This document shows positions 54,061 through 64,000 of a stretch of 64,000 bases of DNA, in pieces (position 1 is the first letter of the stretch; the number at the start of each line of letters is the position of its first letter). The position numbers and the translations under genes were made by a program. The stretch spans positions 496,001 to 560,000 of the forward strand of contig JANEZZ010001676.1 in assembly GCA_026122225.1 (NCBI GenBank). Reading direction: 5' to 3'. This DNA is from Heloderma charlesbogerti (Eukaryota > Chordata > Lepidosauria > Squamata > Helodermatidae). The notes under the pieces are model-generated. The model was not told the DNA's origin. It did no database searches and worked only from the letters and a program-made list of their open reading frames with translations.

Positions 54061-54339
54061 AGGAGCAGCAGATGCCACCCCCTACTTGATCACCAACTCT
54101 CTGCCTGTCGAGCAAGCAAGTGGTGGCAAGGAGGAGAAAGAGGAGGAAGAGGAGCGGTAGCGGCTGGTGACAACAGCGGTAAGAAGGTGACCTCAGGGAG
54201 GGGAAGGGCCTGTTGATGGTGTCTTGCCCAAGCATCCTCCAAAACCTGCTCCCCAGGGATGTATGCATGGTCCCAGATTTATTCATTTTCAAACAAGTCC
54301 TAAAACTGTGAGCTGGGTTATATATTGTTTGAACTTCTG

Positions 54340-54410
54340 GTAGTTATTGATTTTTTTATTTTTGTTCTTGGATTGTTTCTATGTATATTTGAAGCCTTAT
54401 TTTATGGTGT

Positions 54411-54446
<36 letters not shown>

Positions 54447-54530
54447 ATGTAATCTGCCTCAACAGGGCTTTTTCCTGAAAGGTGGCATATAAATTCTGAA
54501 ATAAATTAATTAATTAATAAAAATAACAGC
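54340..54530 (+). mobile_element. L2-like 3' tail with (GT)n
   Basis: A (GT)n tract at 54408-54442 precedes 'gggctttttcctgaaaggtg' and the tail 'aaataaattaattaattaat', typical of an L2-type 3' end. Confidence 0.55.
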
Positions 54531-55220
54531 AATCTTTTGCTCAATCAGGCCTGACCCCGGCCAAATTAAGTCCCAAGTATCCTCTGCAAACGCCTTTAAA
54601 AATGTGACCCTCTAAGGTAGCCCAACTGCCCTGGAAGTGCCCTGGAAACAGCTGAGCCTCTAAAGAGTTAAGCAGACAGCCAATGACTCGGATTTCTTCA
54701 GCTAACACTCCAAAGTCCCGTCCCCCCATCTAAGCAGAGCTGGCACTTGGAGAAAGTTTCACAAATCCAGAGGCTGCAACAGGCCGCCTTCCGTTTGTCA
54801 GGGGGAGGAAGGCAAATCCAAGTTAATTGAGGAAACAGAACCCTTCCCGCAGACTCGCGCACTGCCTCCGCCGAGCGGCTTGCTCAGTTTTCCAAATGGC
54901 AGACATTATGAAAATAAAATGAAAATTAATTTTGGTCCACCCTCGAGTAATTTATGACACATTCCAGCTGGTGGGAAGTTTTCTCTCGCCAGCAAGTCCC
55001 AAACCTTGGGTGCTGCATGCCGCTACTGGTGAAACACAACACCGCAGAAGCACGCCTGATACACCAGGGGCAAAAGCACATCTCTGTCTTTTAAAAAGAA
55101 ACCACAAGGCCACTGCAGTTCTCCGGAGGGCAGGGGGGAGGCCAGAGGGCACGCCTTCAGCTCTAAGCAGCTTTCTACCACGTTTCTTCTGGGCAGGTAG
55201 CGTGTGTGTGTTGGATGAGG
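54531..55220. other. Unassigned; AT-rich unique block at 54890-54975
   Basis: No repeat matches. The block with 'aaatgaaaattaattttggt' and 'gagtaatttatgacacattc' is motif-dense (ATTA/TAAT cores) and could be conserved non-coding DNA. Confidence 0.25.
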
Positions 55221-55437
55221 GTGAATATTTTTTTAATCCCGCCCATTCTTCAGAACACTCCAGGCAGCGTCAACGGTCCTTTCCCCATTTATCCTCACAA
55301 GAATCCTGTGAGGTAGGTCAGGCTGAGAGATAACAACCAGCTCAAGGTAATCCAGGGAGCTCTGTGGCCAAGCAGGGATCTGAGCTCAAGTCTTCCCTTT
55401 CCTAGCCAGACACTCTAACCGCTAAACCACACTGCCA
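55221..55437 (-). mobile_element. MIR-like tRNA SINE
   Basis: Reverse orientation: 'tatcctcacaagaatcctgt', 'gatctgagctcaagtcttcc' (box B side) and 'cactctaaccgctaaaccac' (box A). Confidence 0.82.
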
Positions 55438-55478
55438 AACAGGGCACTAAAAGCAGAGGGAGAATTGTAAACGCAAAG

Positions 55479-55521
<43 letters not shown>
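55479..55521. repeat. (ATT)n microsatellite
   Basis: About 14 perfect ATT units. Confidence 0.95.
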
Positions 55522-55522
<1 letters not shown>

Positions 55523-56122
55523 AACTGAATTCTGCCATGCTGGAGTGCGGGACACACACCAAGGAGGAATAAAAGTAGACCCTTTGCTCCTGTTGCTCTC
55601 ACCTTTTCCTCCTCCAGGGCTTTGCTTCTTGATATATTTGAGACCCAAACTGTCTGCCTATAAACTGATTTCAGAGCCTTTGGATCACAGCGTTAGCTCA
55701 CCAACATGCCTCCGTAAAGCACAGGGGTCAAGGTTGCTAATAAGGACTCCCGTGTACCCCTAAATGCCTCCCTCTTTCCCCTCCAACTGAGGGGGAAGCC
55801 AGGAAAGAGGCTTCCCAGCTATTACAACAGTAACTGGGCAAGACATTCCATCTTTCGTCGTCTTACTTTTCTGAAAAAAGAAAAACTTGCTCTGTTGCAC
55901 ACAATGCGAAAGAAATCTGTGAAACCGCACTTCTCCGCTGCCCACAAGAAGCAAATGGAAAGTCACTTAAAGGGACTCCTGCCTTACGGTTGCTGGGCCG
56001 ATTTCCCTCATCATGGGGGGAAGGAGGAAGTACGCAACGCCAAGAATGCGCGAGGGGGCAGGCTCTCTGTTGCACAGCGGCACGAGCAAAGGCAGAACTT
56101 GTTCCCATGGTCGGGATGATGA

Positions 56123-56240
56123 ACGTTTTTCTCTGGCCCATCCTCCAGAATGCTCTGGGCAGTGTACATGCTCCTTTCCCCTTCTGTCCTCACAATGATC
56201 CTGTGAGGTAGTCAGAGGCAGTGCAGCACCAGCAAGCTAC
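56123..56240 (-). mobile_element. MIR-like SINE fragment
   Basis: 'tgtcctcacaatgatcctgt' and 'gaggtagtcagaggcag', the SINE core in reverse. The tRNA head is missing. Confidence 0.65.
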
Positions 56241-56800
56241 CTGCCCACTTTTGCCACCCCATTGCTACCAGGCCCAGAGAGATGGACCCAGAAGGAAGTG
56301 GCACTTGCACTGCGCACGCACCTGCAAATACACGCCTCCGTGACTGTGCCTGAAAGAAGCGGTCTTCTTGAAATTAGAACATACACGTTTGCCTAACATC
56401 CCCAGACCCAACCCAGAACAGTGCTTTCCAACCCACAGAATTTCATGGCTTCAAGAAGAGAGGGTTTAAGCCAGCATCATCTTACCAATGCCAGGGTTTG
56501 ACCCCAGATCATGTATACAGCACCCTTGAGCATGTACAGAGTATATCTGCCCCCCTCACCAAATATCTGCAATCAAACTACAGACATCTGGAATTAGATA
56601 GTAGGTCTGTCAGAGGCTCCAACTTTTATGGAAGAAGCTACTTCAAGGCAGCTTATGGCCTTGGCACCTTCCCTTTTGGAAATTAAGAATGGTATAGATG
56701 TACGTCAGGTGTGTGCTGCCAGAACAAATCAGGGAGAGGGGAGATGTTTCTTTGGGAGTACGCACACTGGTGATTTTATGCAGGCTTATGAGCCACTAAG
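56241..56800. other. Unassigned
   Basis: No family or exon recognised. Confidence 0.35.
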
Positions 56801-56808
56801 AGCATAGT

Positions 56809-56946
56809 CAGGGGTGGGGGTCCTGTAGTCCTCCAGATGTTGCCAAATTCCAACTCCCATCTGCCCCAGCCAGCAGAGCCAATGGTCAGGGATAAAGGGA
56901 GTTGTAGTTCAGGAACATCTGGAGGACTGCAGGTTCCTCACCCCTG
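56809..56946. mobile_element. Palindromic hAT-like MITE (CAGGGGTGGGG type)
   Basis: It starts CAGGGGTGGGGGTCCTGTAG and ends AGGTTCCTCACCCCTG, with arms 'ccaactcccatctg' / 'gggagttgtagttc'. GCATAGT at left and GCATAAGT at right would match with one base lost. Confidence 0.8.
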
Positions 56947-57296
56947 GCATAAGTGGCCCATGAGACTCTGCCAGTCTTCAGGCCCATGCTGAACCCTTCT
57001 ATAATCGCCATTAGAAACACCGTCCTGGTGTCTGTGTAACCTCTGGAGTGGTGTGGTTGGCATCCTGTCCTTCTACATCATATCGTCTTCACTTCTTGAG
57101 ATGCAAAGCAACCCTTTTTCCCCACTTCCTGGCAGCAGAGGCTGGTACGGACACAACCAAAGGGCCATTCACAAGATCAAGTTAAACACCCACCCACCCA
57201 CTTCACTTACTATCACTGCTCTTTTGTTTACACGTTAACAGTACGTGTGCAGAAAGACTCTTAAGAAAGTAGGATTTCTCTGCTTGTCCAAAAATA

Positions 57297-57327
57297 ACAA
57301 TAATAACAACAACAACAACAACAACAG
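57297..57327. repeat. (AAC)n microsatellite
   Basis: AAT/AAC trinucleotide run. Confidence 0.9.
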
Positions 57328-58910
57328 TTTCAAAGGCACTGATATGACCATTCTGACCCCTGTTATTAAGGGTTGCAGGAAGACAGTGCTATTATGTCAC
57401 CCAGAATGCAGCAGAACACAGCTTTGAAAAGGGTTGTGGGAAACCACTTGCCTACAGAAGCATGGGAAACAATCCATATTCTCACTGCCCCAATTGTGTG
57501 AATGAAAGTGTAATTCAGGCTGCAGTCTGATGCATATTTACCCATTGAACATAGTGGGACTGACTTCTGAGCAAACAGGATTGCACAGTTAAAACATTGG
57601 CTGGCTACAACCCATTTGAAGAACTCACTCTGCAGTTCATATTGGAGTTGAATTCACACTAGTCTAGTGACTATCATGGACTTGATTTAGATTCCTCTGG
57701 AAATATGAAAAACCTGATGATGCTCACATCATCACGGTCTCACTAACCACAACAGGTGTGGGTGTGTGAACCCACCTGCAATTTACATGCTCGCTCCTCA
57801 AAACCTACCCCACCCCACCCCCCAACATTTGGTCTGTGGTGGCTGGCAGTGGTTGTCCACTCTGTACATGCTCAAAGGTATGATTCTCTTCTTTAACATT
57901 GCAAAATAAAACAAAAACATTCTGTGGGGGTTGAGCCTGGCTCCAATTAAGTCTCCTTTCCACCATGCCCAAACAACTTCAAGCACATTAAGTGTATTCA
58001 GTCGCTAAGATGTTGCACTGTGTCTGCCTGGGTTCCTGGTGTCTCTTCCCAAGCAAAGCATGTGGTTCCTTAAAATTCAGCCAGGAGCTAGCAGGAAAGA
58101 GCAGAAGGGTTAAATAAAAAGAGAGAGAGACACACAGAAAGAGAGAGGAGGAACATCCCCAGATCAAAGGCAGCTTCTCTGCTCAGCAGATGATCAGACC
58201 TTTCTTCACTTTTTTATTTTTTACAGATGAATCCAGGAGCTGGGGTGGGGGGGGATGAGTCATTAACTCCTTACCTCCCAGGGACCTCAAATGTTGAGTG
58301 TCACTGCAGGGAAGAGAGTGGAGAGGGGGTCTTAGCATCTCTGAGCACCCTCCTTCCTGGTCAGCTTGACTACACAAGCGAAACCCCTCCTGGTACCCAA
58401 CATTAGAAGCCTGAGCTCCCTTCTAGGACACATGCTGCTGACATTTCAAAGGGAAAGACGGAAGGGTTATTCTCCTTTTTGCCGAGGTCTGAGAGATGAC
58501 ACAAATAGCTAGAATACTTCAGGGGCGAGACACATCCCCTTGCTGCTTTTTTAACTCCTGCAAAGTCTCTCTCTCTCTCTCTCTCTGCTCCCTTCTTGCT
58601 GCCAGACTGAATGAAAAAGTTCAAGGGACTGCCCAGAGCCACTTCTTTTTCCCCCCTGCCTGCCAAAATACTGATGCAACTTTATTTTACTTTTTTTGTG
58701 TGTGCTCTTTTCGCAGAATGTCCCCCAAAATAAAACATAAAAAAAGAAAAGGGAGAGGAAGGGAGTAATAATCATCAACACACCAGGATTGGAGAAAAGC
58801 GACAGACAGCAAAAAAAAGCTGGAAGGTCTGAGCCAGAAGTACCCCAAACCTCCTATGAAACTGAGGGGAGAAGGGAAGAGTCCTATTTTAATCTCCTAC
58901 TGCTCTCTCT
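57328..58910. other. Unassigned, apparently low in repeats
   Basis: 57507-57590 has a short interspersed scrap ('tgcatatttacccattgaac'). Small CT runs are near 58568. No convincing exon. Confidence 0.35.
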
Positions 58911-58915
58911 CGGTC

Positions 58916-58998
<83 letters not shown>
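58911..58998. repeat. Compound (TC)n(AC)n microsatellite
   Basis: Roughly 17 TC units followed directly by about 22 AC units. Confidence 0.95.
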
Positions 58999-59036
58999 AT
59001 TTCAACTACATCAGAGACAAAAGGAAGCAGGCTTAC

Positions 59037-59410
59037 CTCATTCTAGAGTTCCTGGATGTTGCAGGGGTTGCTCCTTTGGAAGGCTGAATGGAAGGGGGGT
59101 GCGTAAAGGCAAAAGCAGGCAGGCAAATCCGGCAACGCGCCTTTGCGCGGTGCAGTTGCTTAGTAATCTGCGGATAAAAAGAGAAAATGTTTCACGACTG
59201 ACCACAGGCACGGAGGGAGCCTCTCTTCGCAGGCAGCACACGCCTCCCCTTCGCAGCTGCACCCGCCAGTAGCAAACAGAAGTCAAGGCTCCAGGAGAAG
59301 GAGAAGGCAACTTCAAGAGCGGAGCGGAGCAGACAGCTCGTTCCCTTCTCGAGAAGGAATGATGGAGAAGAAGCGCAGGGCTGGCTGAGCCCCGGACTGC
59401 GGTGCCGCTA
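59037..59410 (-). promoter_or_regulatory. CpG-rich patch, possible promoter and 5' exon
   Basis: This is the only CpG- and GC-rich stretch of the window not explained by a transposon or simple repeat. On the minus strand it ends in 'tctagaatgag|gtaagcct', a strong 5' splice site at 59035-59036. It contains an acceptor-like 'ctctttttatccgcag' ending at 59168. It could be a first exon, or an internal 131-nt exon at 59037-59167. The open frame across it (59038-59430) has no recognisable protein family. Evidence is compositional and motif-based only. Confidence 0.3.
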
Positions 59411-59485
59411 GGGCTGGCCCTGGGGGGCAAAGCTCAGGCCTCTGCAGCCCTCGGGCCTCAAAGTACCATCTAGAGAGCAGCAGGT

Positions 59486-59592
59486 GATGAGGGGACGGGC
59501 TGTGGCAGAGCCCCTGCTTTGCATGCAGAAGGCCCCTGGTCCCCCGCCTCTCCAGAAAGGGCTGGAAAAACGCCTGCCTGAAACAAACTCCA
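59486..59592 (+). mobile_element. tRNA-Ala-derived SINE, 5' half
   Basis: 'gctgtggcagagcccctgct', 'ttgcatgcagaaggcccctg', then the body to 'aaaacgcctgcctgaaac'. The 3' part is missing. Confidence 0.82.
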
Positions 59593-59959
59593 TGTCATAT
59601 GGGTCATGATGACAATGCTATGAGTTCAGAGGAATTAAAAGGCAAGACTGCATGCACACGCGCGCACACACATGCGGCAAGCATGGAATGGCAGTTGGAG
59701 GAGAGGGGCGGAAGGGAAATGTTAGTGATGTGCTGCAGCGCTGAAACGATACACATGGCTGGAAGATCATTGTCCAGGGTCTAAACGACTACCTCCACCA
59801 TGGGCCCTGGAACCTGTTTCCAGTATTTTTGCAGGATAGCCACTGGTGGAGTGAGGAGGGAGTGTAGGGATAGGGAGGGGTTTTGTTGAGTTAGGGCCCT
59901 CTGGGTTTGAGTCCCAGACCCCTTAAAAAAAAGAAAAATCCAGGTGCTGAGAGGGATAA

Positions 59960-60225
59960 GAGATTTATTTATTTATTTATTACATTTCTATCCCACCTTT
60001 TTTCCTCAAGGAACCTCCTTAAGATTGGAAGGGGCTCCATAAAGAGAAAGCCCCAGAACCTCTTTTCAGGACTCAGCTTGTGGAAGATGTGCATAATGGG
60101 AAAGTGTCTCTTGACCATGTGCAGGGGACCCTGTCTTCATCTCAACTGGGCCACCAGATTTCTGGGATTAAAAAGAAGGCTTTGGGGATCAAGTGTGAGA
60201 AAGGGTAGGATATAAATATAAAGAC
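59960..60225. mobile_element. L2/SINE-type tail fragments
   Basis: 'gatttatttatttatttatt' with 'acatttctatcccacctttt' at the left and 'gtgagaaagggtaggatata' with 'aatataaagacagaca' at the right, tail-like ends in opposite orientation. Confidence 0.45.
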
Positions 60226-62240
60226 AGACAGAACTTTCAGTCATGTTGAGACTCAGCAAGTCTCTTTTGTAGAAATTATCTTCACCTGAGCCATCCTCAT
60301 AGCATCTTCCTCTATCTTTATTCTCCTTTTCTCTTATCACATATTTACCTGTTCACCGAGTCCCAGTATAATCATTTCTTACCCAAACCCACCCAGCCCA
60401 ACTATATCCATTTGGCAACGGGTTGCCAAGAGGTTCTCTAATCTGTAATGTATTTATTACTTATCTGACAGTATTTGAAATCTGCTGGGACTGGCTGTCA
60501 GCTCCAAGAATGGATTCTGTACCTTTAGATGAGAGATAGACAGGTGTAAGATGCCAAGGCACTTAAAAAAAACCCCACCCCAAACACCGCCCCTCTCTTC
60601 TTATCAAATCTCAGCCACCGCTTTAATTAAAAAACCTGCAGCTACAAACAATCAGATAATCAGCTGCATTTTAAATCACATCCCTGTTTCTCCCTGAATA
60701 ATCTCCATCACTTGGCAACATTTCCAAATTCCTGGCAGGACAGAGAAAAGGTAGCCAGTGGACTGATTACAGTGTGAAGATGACGAAGGTATTCCACCCT
60801 GATCTATCCTGCAGATCAGTCCAGAGTAATGCAAATGAAATGTGTGCAGTTACTCCAGGCTTGCAACAGAGTAGCTGGTGTCTCCACTGGAAATGTCAGG
60901 GTTGTTTATCTGCCATAGCTTTCAACTAGTTTCCCGGAATGAGTATTTGTGTGTGTTGTTAGAGCAAAACATCCAAGCAGCTAGTCTTCAGTGTGAAGAC
61001 AACATAACCAGATCAGATTTATGTGGGCCGTGAACATCAGTGGCTAATGAAGAAGCTTTGACATTAGAAAGCTTTCAAGTTTTTGAAGCACTTAGTTGTG
61101 CCTATCAAGGATGTGATTTCACCTATTCTATAACTATTCTAACATGGAGGATTAATCAGGATCGCAACCACCACCCCACCCTGAGTTTCTTTTCATGGCT
61201 CTGTGGAATTGCCCTAGAATTTGTTTTAACCCAGGACTGAACTTGGAATATGAAATGTAATGATAAAGAAATGTGCCTCTGGGCATATTCAGAGTGCATT
61301 TCTCATCACTGATGAGTAAGCACAGCTGACTTCCTGCACATCCAGGGTGTCAATTCTAGCAGCTCATGTTTTAACAACAAACCACATCCCCCTCTCAATT
61401 TACACCAAAATAAAATGTGTGTGTGGGAACCATATGGCCTCTTTGCACAAAACTGCACAGTGTGTTTGGCTGAAACAATACCCTGCTTTGGGCTTTGCAC
61501 TGAGAAAAGGAAGAGGAAGATTAGTAGGTAGAAGGTGCCCCTTTCCTGGTGGAGGGAAAGATGCAGGACATTTGAAACCCCCATACGGGGCAATGCGGAT
61601 CTCTGTAGGATGTGACCAAATTCCTTTTCAAGTGCTGGTTATTTATGTAGCTCCATAAATGTAGACAGTCATTTGCTGTCTAATCTTGAAAAGCAAGTGG
61701 AATTTCAATAAAAGTCTTAGGATAAAGATCCCAGCCAAGCAGTTCCTAGGAAAGGAAGGCTCCCTCTGTGCCTATATGCTTGTCTCCAGAGATGACTGCT
61801 CTATATGATTCAGAGAGGAGGGCCTGGCTTTTGCTGCTTGTAATTGCAGGGCGAGGATGACTTTTTGCTTTGTTTGTAATAAAAATGCACGTGGTTTCTA
61901 ATAGCTCACATTTCACCTCTCATTTTGCAAGCCTCCGAAGCAACTGAGCATTGCTGAGTTGTGGTGTCATCCTGAAGGGCAAACAACACTCAGCTGCTGT
62001 GCAGCCAACGCTCACTGTGCAAAATGGTCCTTGATAGTATGGGCAGCCCCTGTCGTCCGGCAACTCACAATCTCCTCCTAAGCCTTTTGGAAGCTAACCC
62101 TGTGTGCCTTCGCTCAAGCTCAGTTCACACAACCAGCAGAGCGGGGGCGGGGGAATTGGTGTCAAGACTGTACCGTTTCAGACTGTACCATTTCAGAATG
62201 CTCCTCTATACAGGAGGGAAGGAAATTAACTCTACATATA

Positions 62241-62246
<6 letters not shown>
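60226..62246. other. Mostly unassigned unique sequence
   Basis: About 2 kb without recognised repeats or exons. 60600-60870 is rich in homeodomain/POU-type words ('gctttaattaaaaaacctgc', 'agtaatgcaaatgaaatg' containing ATGCAAAT). Confidence 0.3.

Positions 62247-62322
<76 letters not shown>
62247..62322. repeat. Compound (GA)n(AAAG)n microsatellite
   Basis: About 13 GA units followed by about 12 AAAG units. The KERKERKE-type frame here is an artefact. Confidence 0.95.
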
Positions 62323-62403
62323 GCAGACTAGAACCACTCTCTCCCTGACATGCTTCTATTCTCTGTGCAGGCATCTATTTGAGCATGGAAGAACATTCAG
62401 TAA

Positions 62404-62638
62404 GGAGAGCCGCTGTGGTATAGTGGTTAGACTGTTAGATTAGGACTTGGGAGATCCAGATTCTAGTCGCCACTCAGCCATGAACCTCACTGGGTGGCTT
62501 TGGGCCAGTCACTGGCTCTCAGGCTAACCTGCCTCACAGGGTTGTTGTGAGGATAAAACAGAGAGGAGGACCATGCAAGCTACCTTGGCCTCCTTGGAGG
62601 AAGAAAAAAGGCAGGATATGTGTGTAATAATAAATAAA
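62404..62638 (+). mobile_element. MIR-like tRNA SINE, full length
   Basis: Head 'gccgctgtggtatagtggtt' (box A), 'gggagatccagattctag' (box B), body 'gggtggctttgggccagtca', the conserved core 'cctcacagggttgttgtgag', and the tail 'gtaataataaataaag'. Best reference copy for this family in the window. Confidence 0.9.
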
Positions 62639-63254
62639 GGGTGCCCACATCTGTGACTTAAAGTGGTACAATCCAGACATGGGTTTACCTCCTCATCAGC
62701 TGTTTATCAGAAAAATCATTTGAGGGGGAGGTGTCAGGAGGTAAACCAGAGGTGGGAGGGGGCGGGAGCCCTCAACACTTCTGTGTCCCTTTTGGTTCTT
62801 TAAATCAGACATACAACACTCCCACCCACTCAGTTTCTCCATGACTGGGGCATATCCAGGTTTAAATGCACAGATCTGCTGCCATTCTGTCTAGCTTGTT
62901 CCTAAGCCTTTACAGTTCTCCTTAATATGCAGAATCCTGTATATATAATAAACATCTCACATGCGTATTCACACACCTTGCATTTTGTAAGTCCAACCAG
63001 TAGGACACTTCCATTGTCCCCGCTGCCCCCCATATATAAATTTTACAGGCACACTGCAAAAAAAGGAGTGGGGTGGGGTGGGTGGGTGGGGTGGGGAGGA
63101 AGAAGAAGGGTGTCCAGATCTTAAACCCTTTGGGAAAATTTCACCAACACAGGAGTTGCATTTTGAAAATGAGTCATTTTCCCTGTTTTGTTAATGCATA
63201 TTTGTGACATCTGCTGCCAACATACACTGGAGCGCAAATCTTCTGCGTTGTTAC
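62639..63254. other. Unassigned, G-rich tract
   Basis: Contains a GGGGT/GGGT run at 63067-63099 with potential for G-quadruplex formation on the plus strand. No gene. Confidence 0.4.
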
Positions 63255-63690
63255 CTTTATGTCTTTATGATATTTGTATCTTGCCTTTCCTGAACCAGAA
63301 GGGAGATATTTATTTCTTGATTTGATTTGATTTATACCCTGCCTTTCCACCCCTTCCCACCCCACCCCCTAGCTGCCTCAAGGCAGCTAACAATAATAAA
63401 ACGAAGGCCAAAATAAATTTCATTAAAATAATCATTAAAAAATTGTTTCAAAACACAATTTAAAAAATGCAACAATAGTAGAATTAGAAACAGCACATAC
63501 AGACAGATGTAGTTCCCCCTCCCCCCATTTGTATCTTCACAACAACCCTGTGAGGCAGGTTAGGCTGGGGGGGGGGACTGGCTCAAGTCACCCAGTGACC
63601 CAGTAAGCTTCACAGCTGGGTGGGGATTTGAACCTGGGTCTACCAAGTTCTAGTGCCAAACTCTAACTAACACATTGCACTCTAATCATG
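63255..63690 (-). mobile_element. MIR-like SINE and L2-like tail, inverted
   Basis: 63295-63420 is an inverted tail ('ttgatttgatttgatttata', 'accctgcctttccacccc'). 63520-63690 is the SINE in reverse ('ttcacaacaaccctgtgagg', 'gggatttgaacctgggtct'). Confidence 0.65.
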
Positions 63691-64000
63691 ACACTGCACT
63701 GACTTGAATGACTTCCTGGCGGTGTGCATGATCAGCCTGCAGTGGGCTGGAGGCTACCGTGCACAGCTTTTTCCCACAGCCACCACATGCTGGGTGACCA
63801 GCCAGATGGGCGATTAATAAATTTAATAAATAAATAAATGTTCAGATGGCCATGCACGTGTTAACCTCAGGCAAAACATAAGGCAGACCATTCACCTGGC
63901 AATGCTCATGCACTGGTCCTCAGCATGGAGACAATCAAGCCGTTCCAGCACCAGCTGCAGGATTTGGTTGGCCCTCAAACAAAGTACACTCAGTGGGGCT
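63691..64000. other. Unassigned with a TAAA-type tail
   Basis: 63785-63840 looks like the 3' tail of a retroelement ('agatgggcgattaataaatt' plus AAATA repeats). The rest is unrecognised. Confidence 0.4.

Noticed and set aside
58660..58770. Plus-strand exon after 'ctcttttcgcag' at 58716
   Set aside because: The acceptor is plausible, but the downstream sequence is A-rich with no donor and no recognisable coding.
59038..59430. 130-aa minus-strand open frame in the CpG-rich patch
   Set aside because: No recognisable protein family or domain. Long frames are expected in GC-rich DNA. The region is kept only as a possible promoter or untranslated exon.
62024..62443. 139-aa frame with KERKERKE run
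   Set aside because: It depends on the GA/AAAG microsatellite and runs into a SINE.

Overview
This window is repeat-dense vertebrate nuclear DNA, most likely from a squamate reptile (lizard or snake). That call rests on the combination of RTE-type BovB LINEs, CR1 and L2 LINE fragments, tRNA-derived SINEs and many short non-autonomous hAT-like DNA transposons. No rRNA gene, functional tRNA gene, CRISPR array or intact host protein-coding gene is visible. Nearly every open frame is either transposon-derived or a by-product of simple or palindromic sequence.

Layout. 1-10 kb: an AT-rich hAT fragment, a 2.3-kb BovB on the minus strand, SINEs, several AT-rich hAT elements and an L2 remnant. 9.9-10.7 kb: a solo LTR with a perfect 5-bp target-site duplication (TSD). 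10.7-23.5 kb: MITEs, CR1 fragments (one split by a 681-bp insertion with a 12-bp TSD), and a palindrome-rich hAT element with a perfect 8-bp TSD. 24-31 kb: a SINE carrying a MITE, a hAT element nested inside another hAT element, an L2 remnant, and a BovB on the plus strand. 32-37 kb: a CR1 3' half with a long open reverse-transcriptase frame and a third BovB. 37-48.9 kb: more hAT elements (one with a perfect 53-bp inverted repeat), L2 fragments and SINEs. 49-64 kb: fewer repeats, a CpG-rich patch near 59.0-59.4 kb that could be a promoter or first exon on the minus strand, and several AT-rich apparently single-copy stretches that could be conserved non-coding DNA.

The most unusual content is a family of GC-rich, hierarchically palindromic hAT-like elements. 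They have TAGGGATG/CATCCCTA ends and 8-bp TSDs. The interior is built from inverted GCAAATGGCGGC and TACGTAAATATTTACGTA modules. Consensus 5' splice sites (AG|GTAAGT-like) point outward near the ends. Three insertions, nested or not, are supported by matching TSDs read directly from the sequence. The autonomous partners are not in the window. Family names beyond BovB, CR1, L2 and hAT-like are not assigned because no database could be searched.
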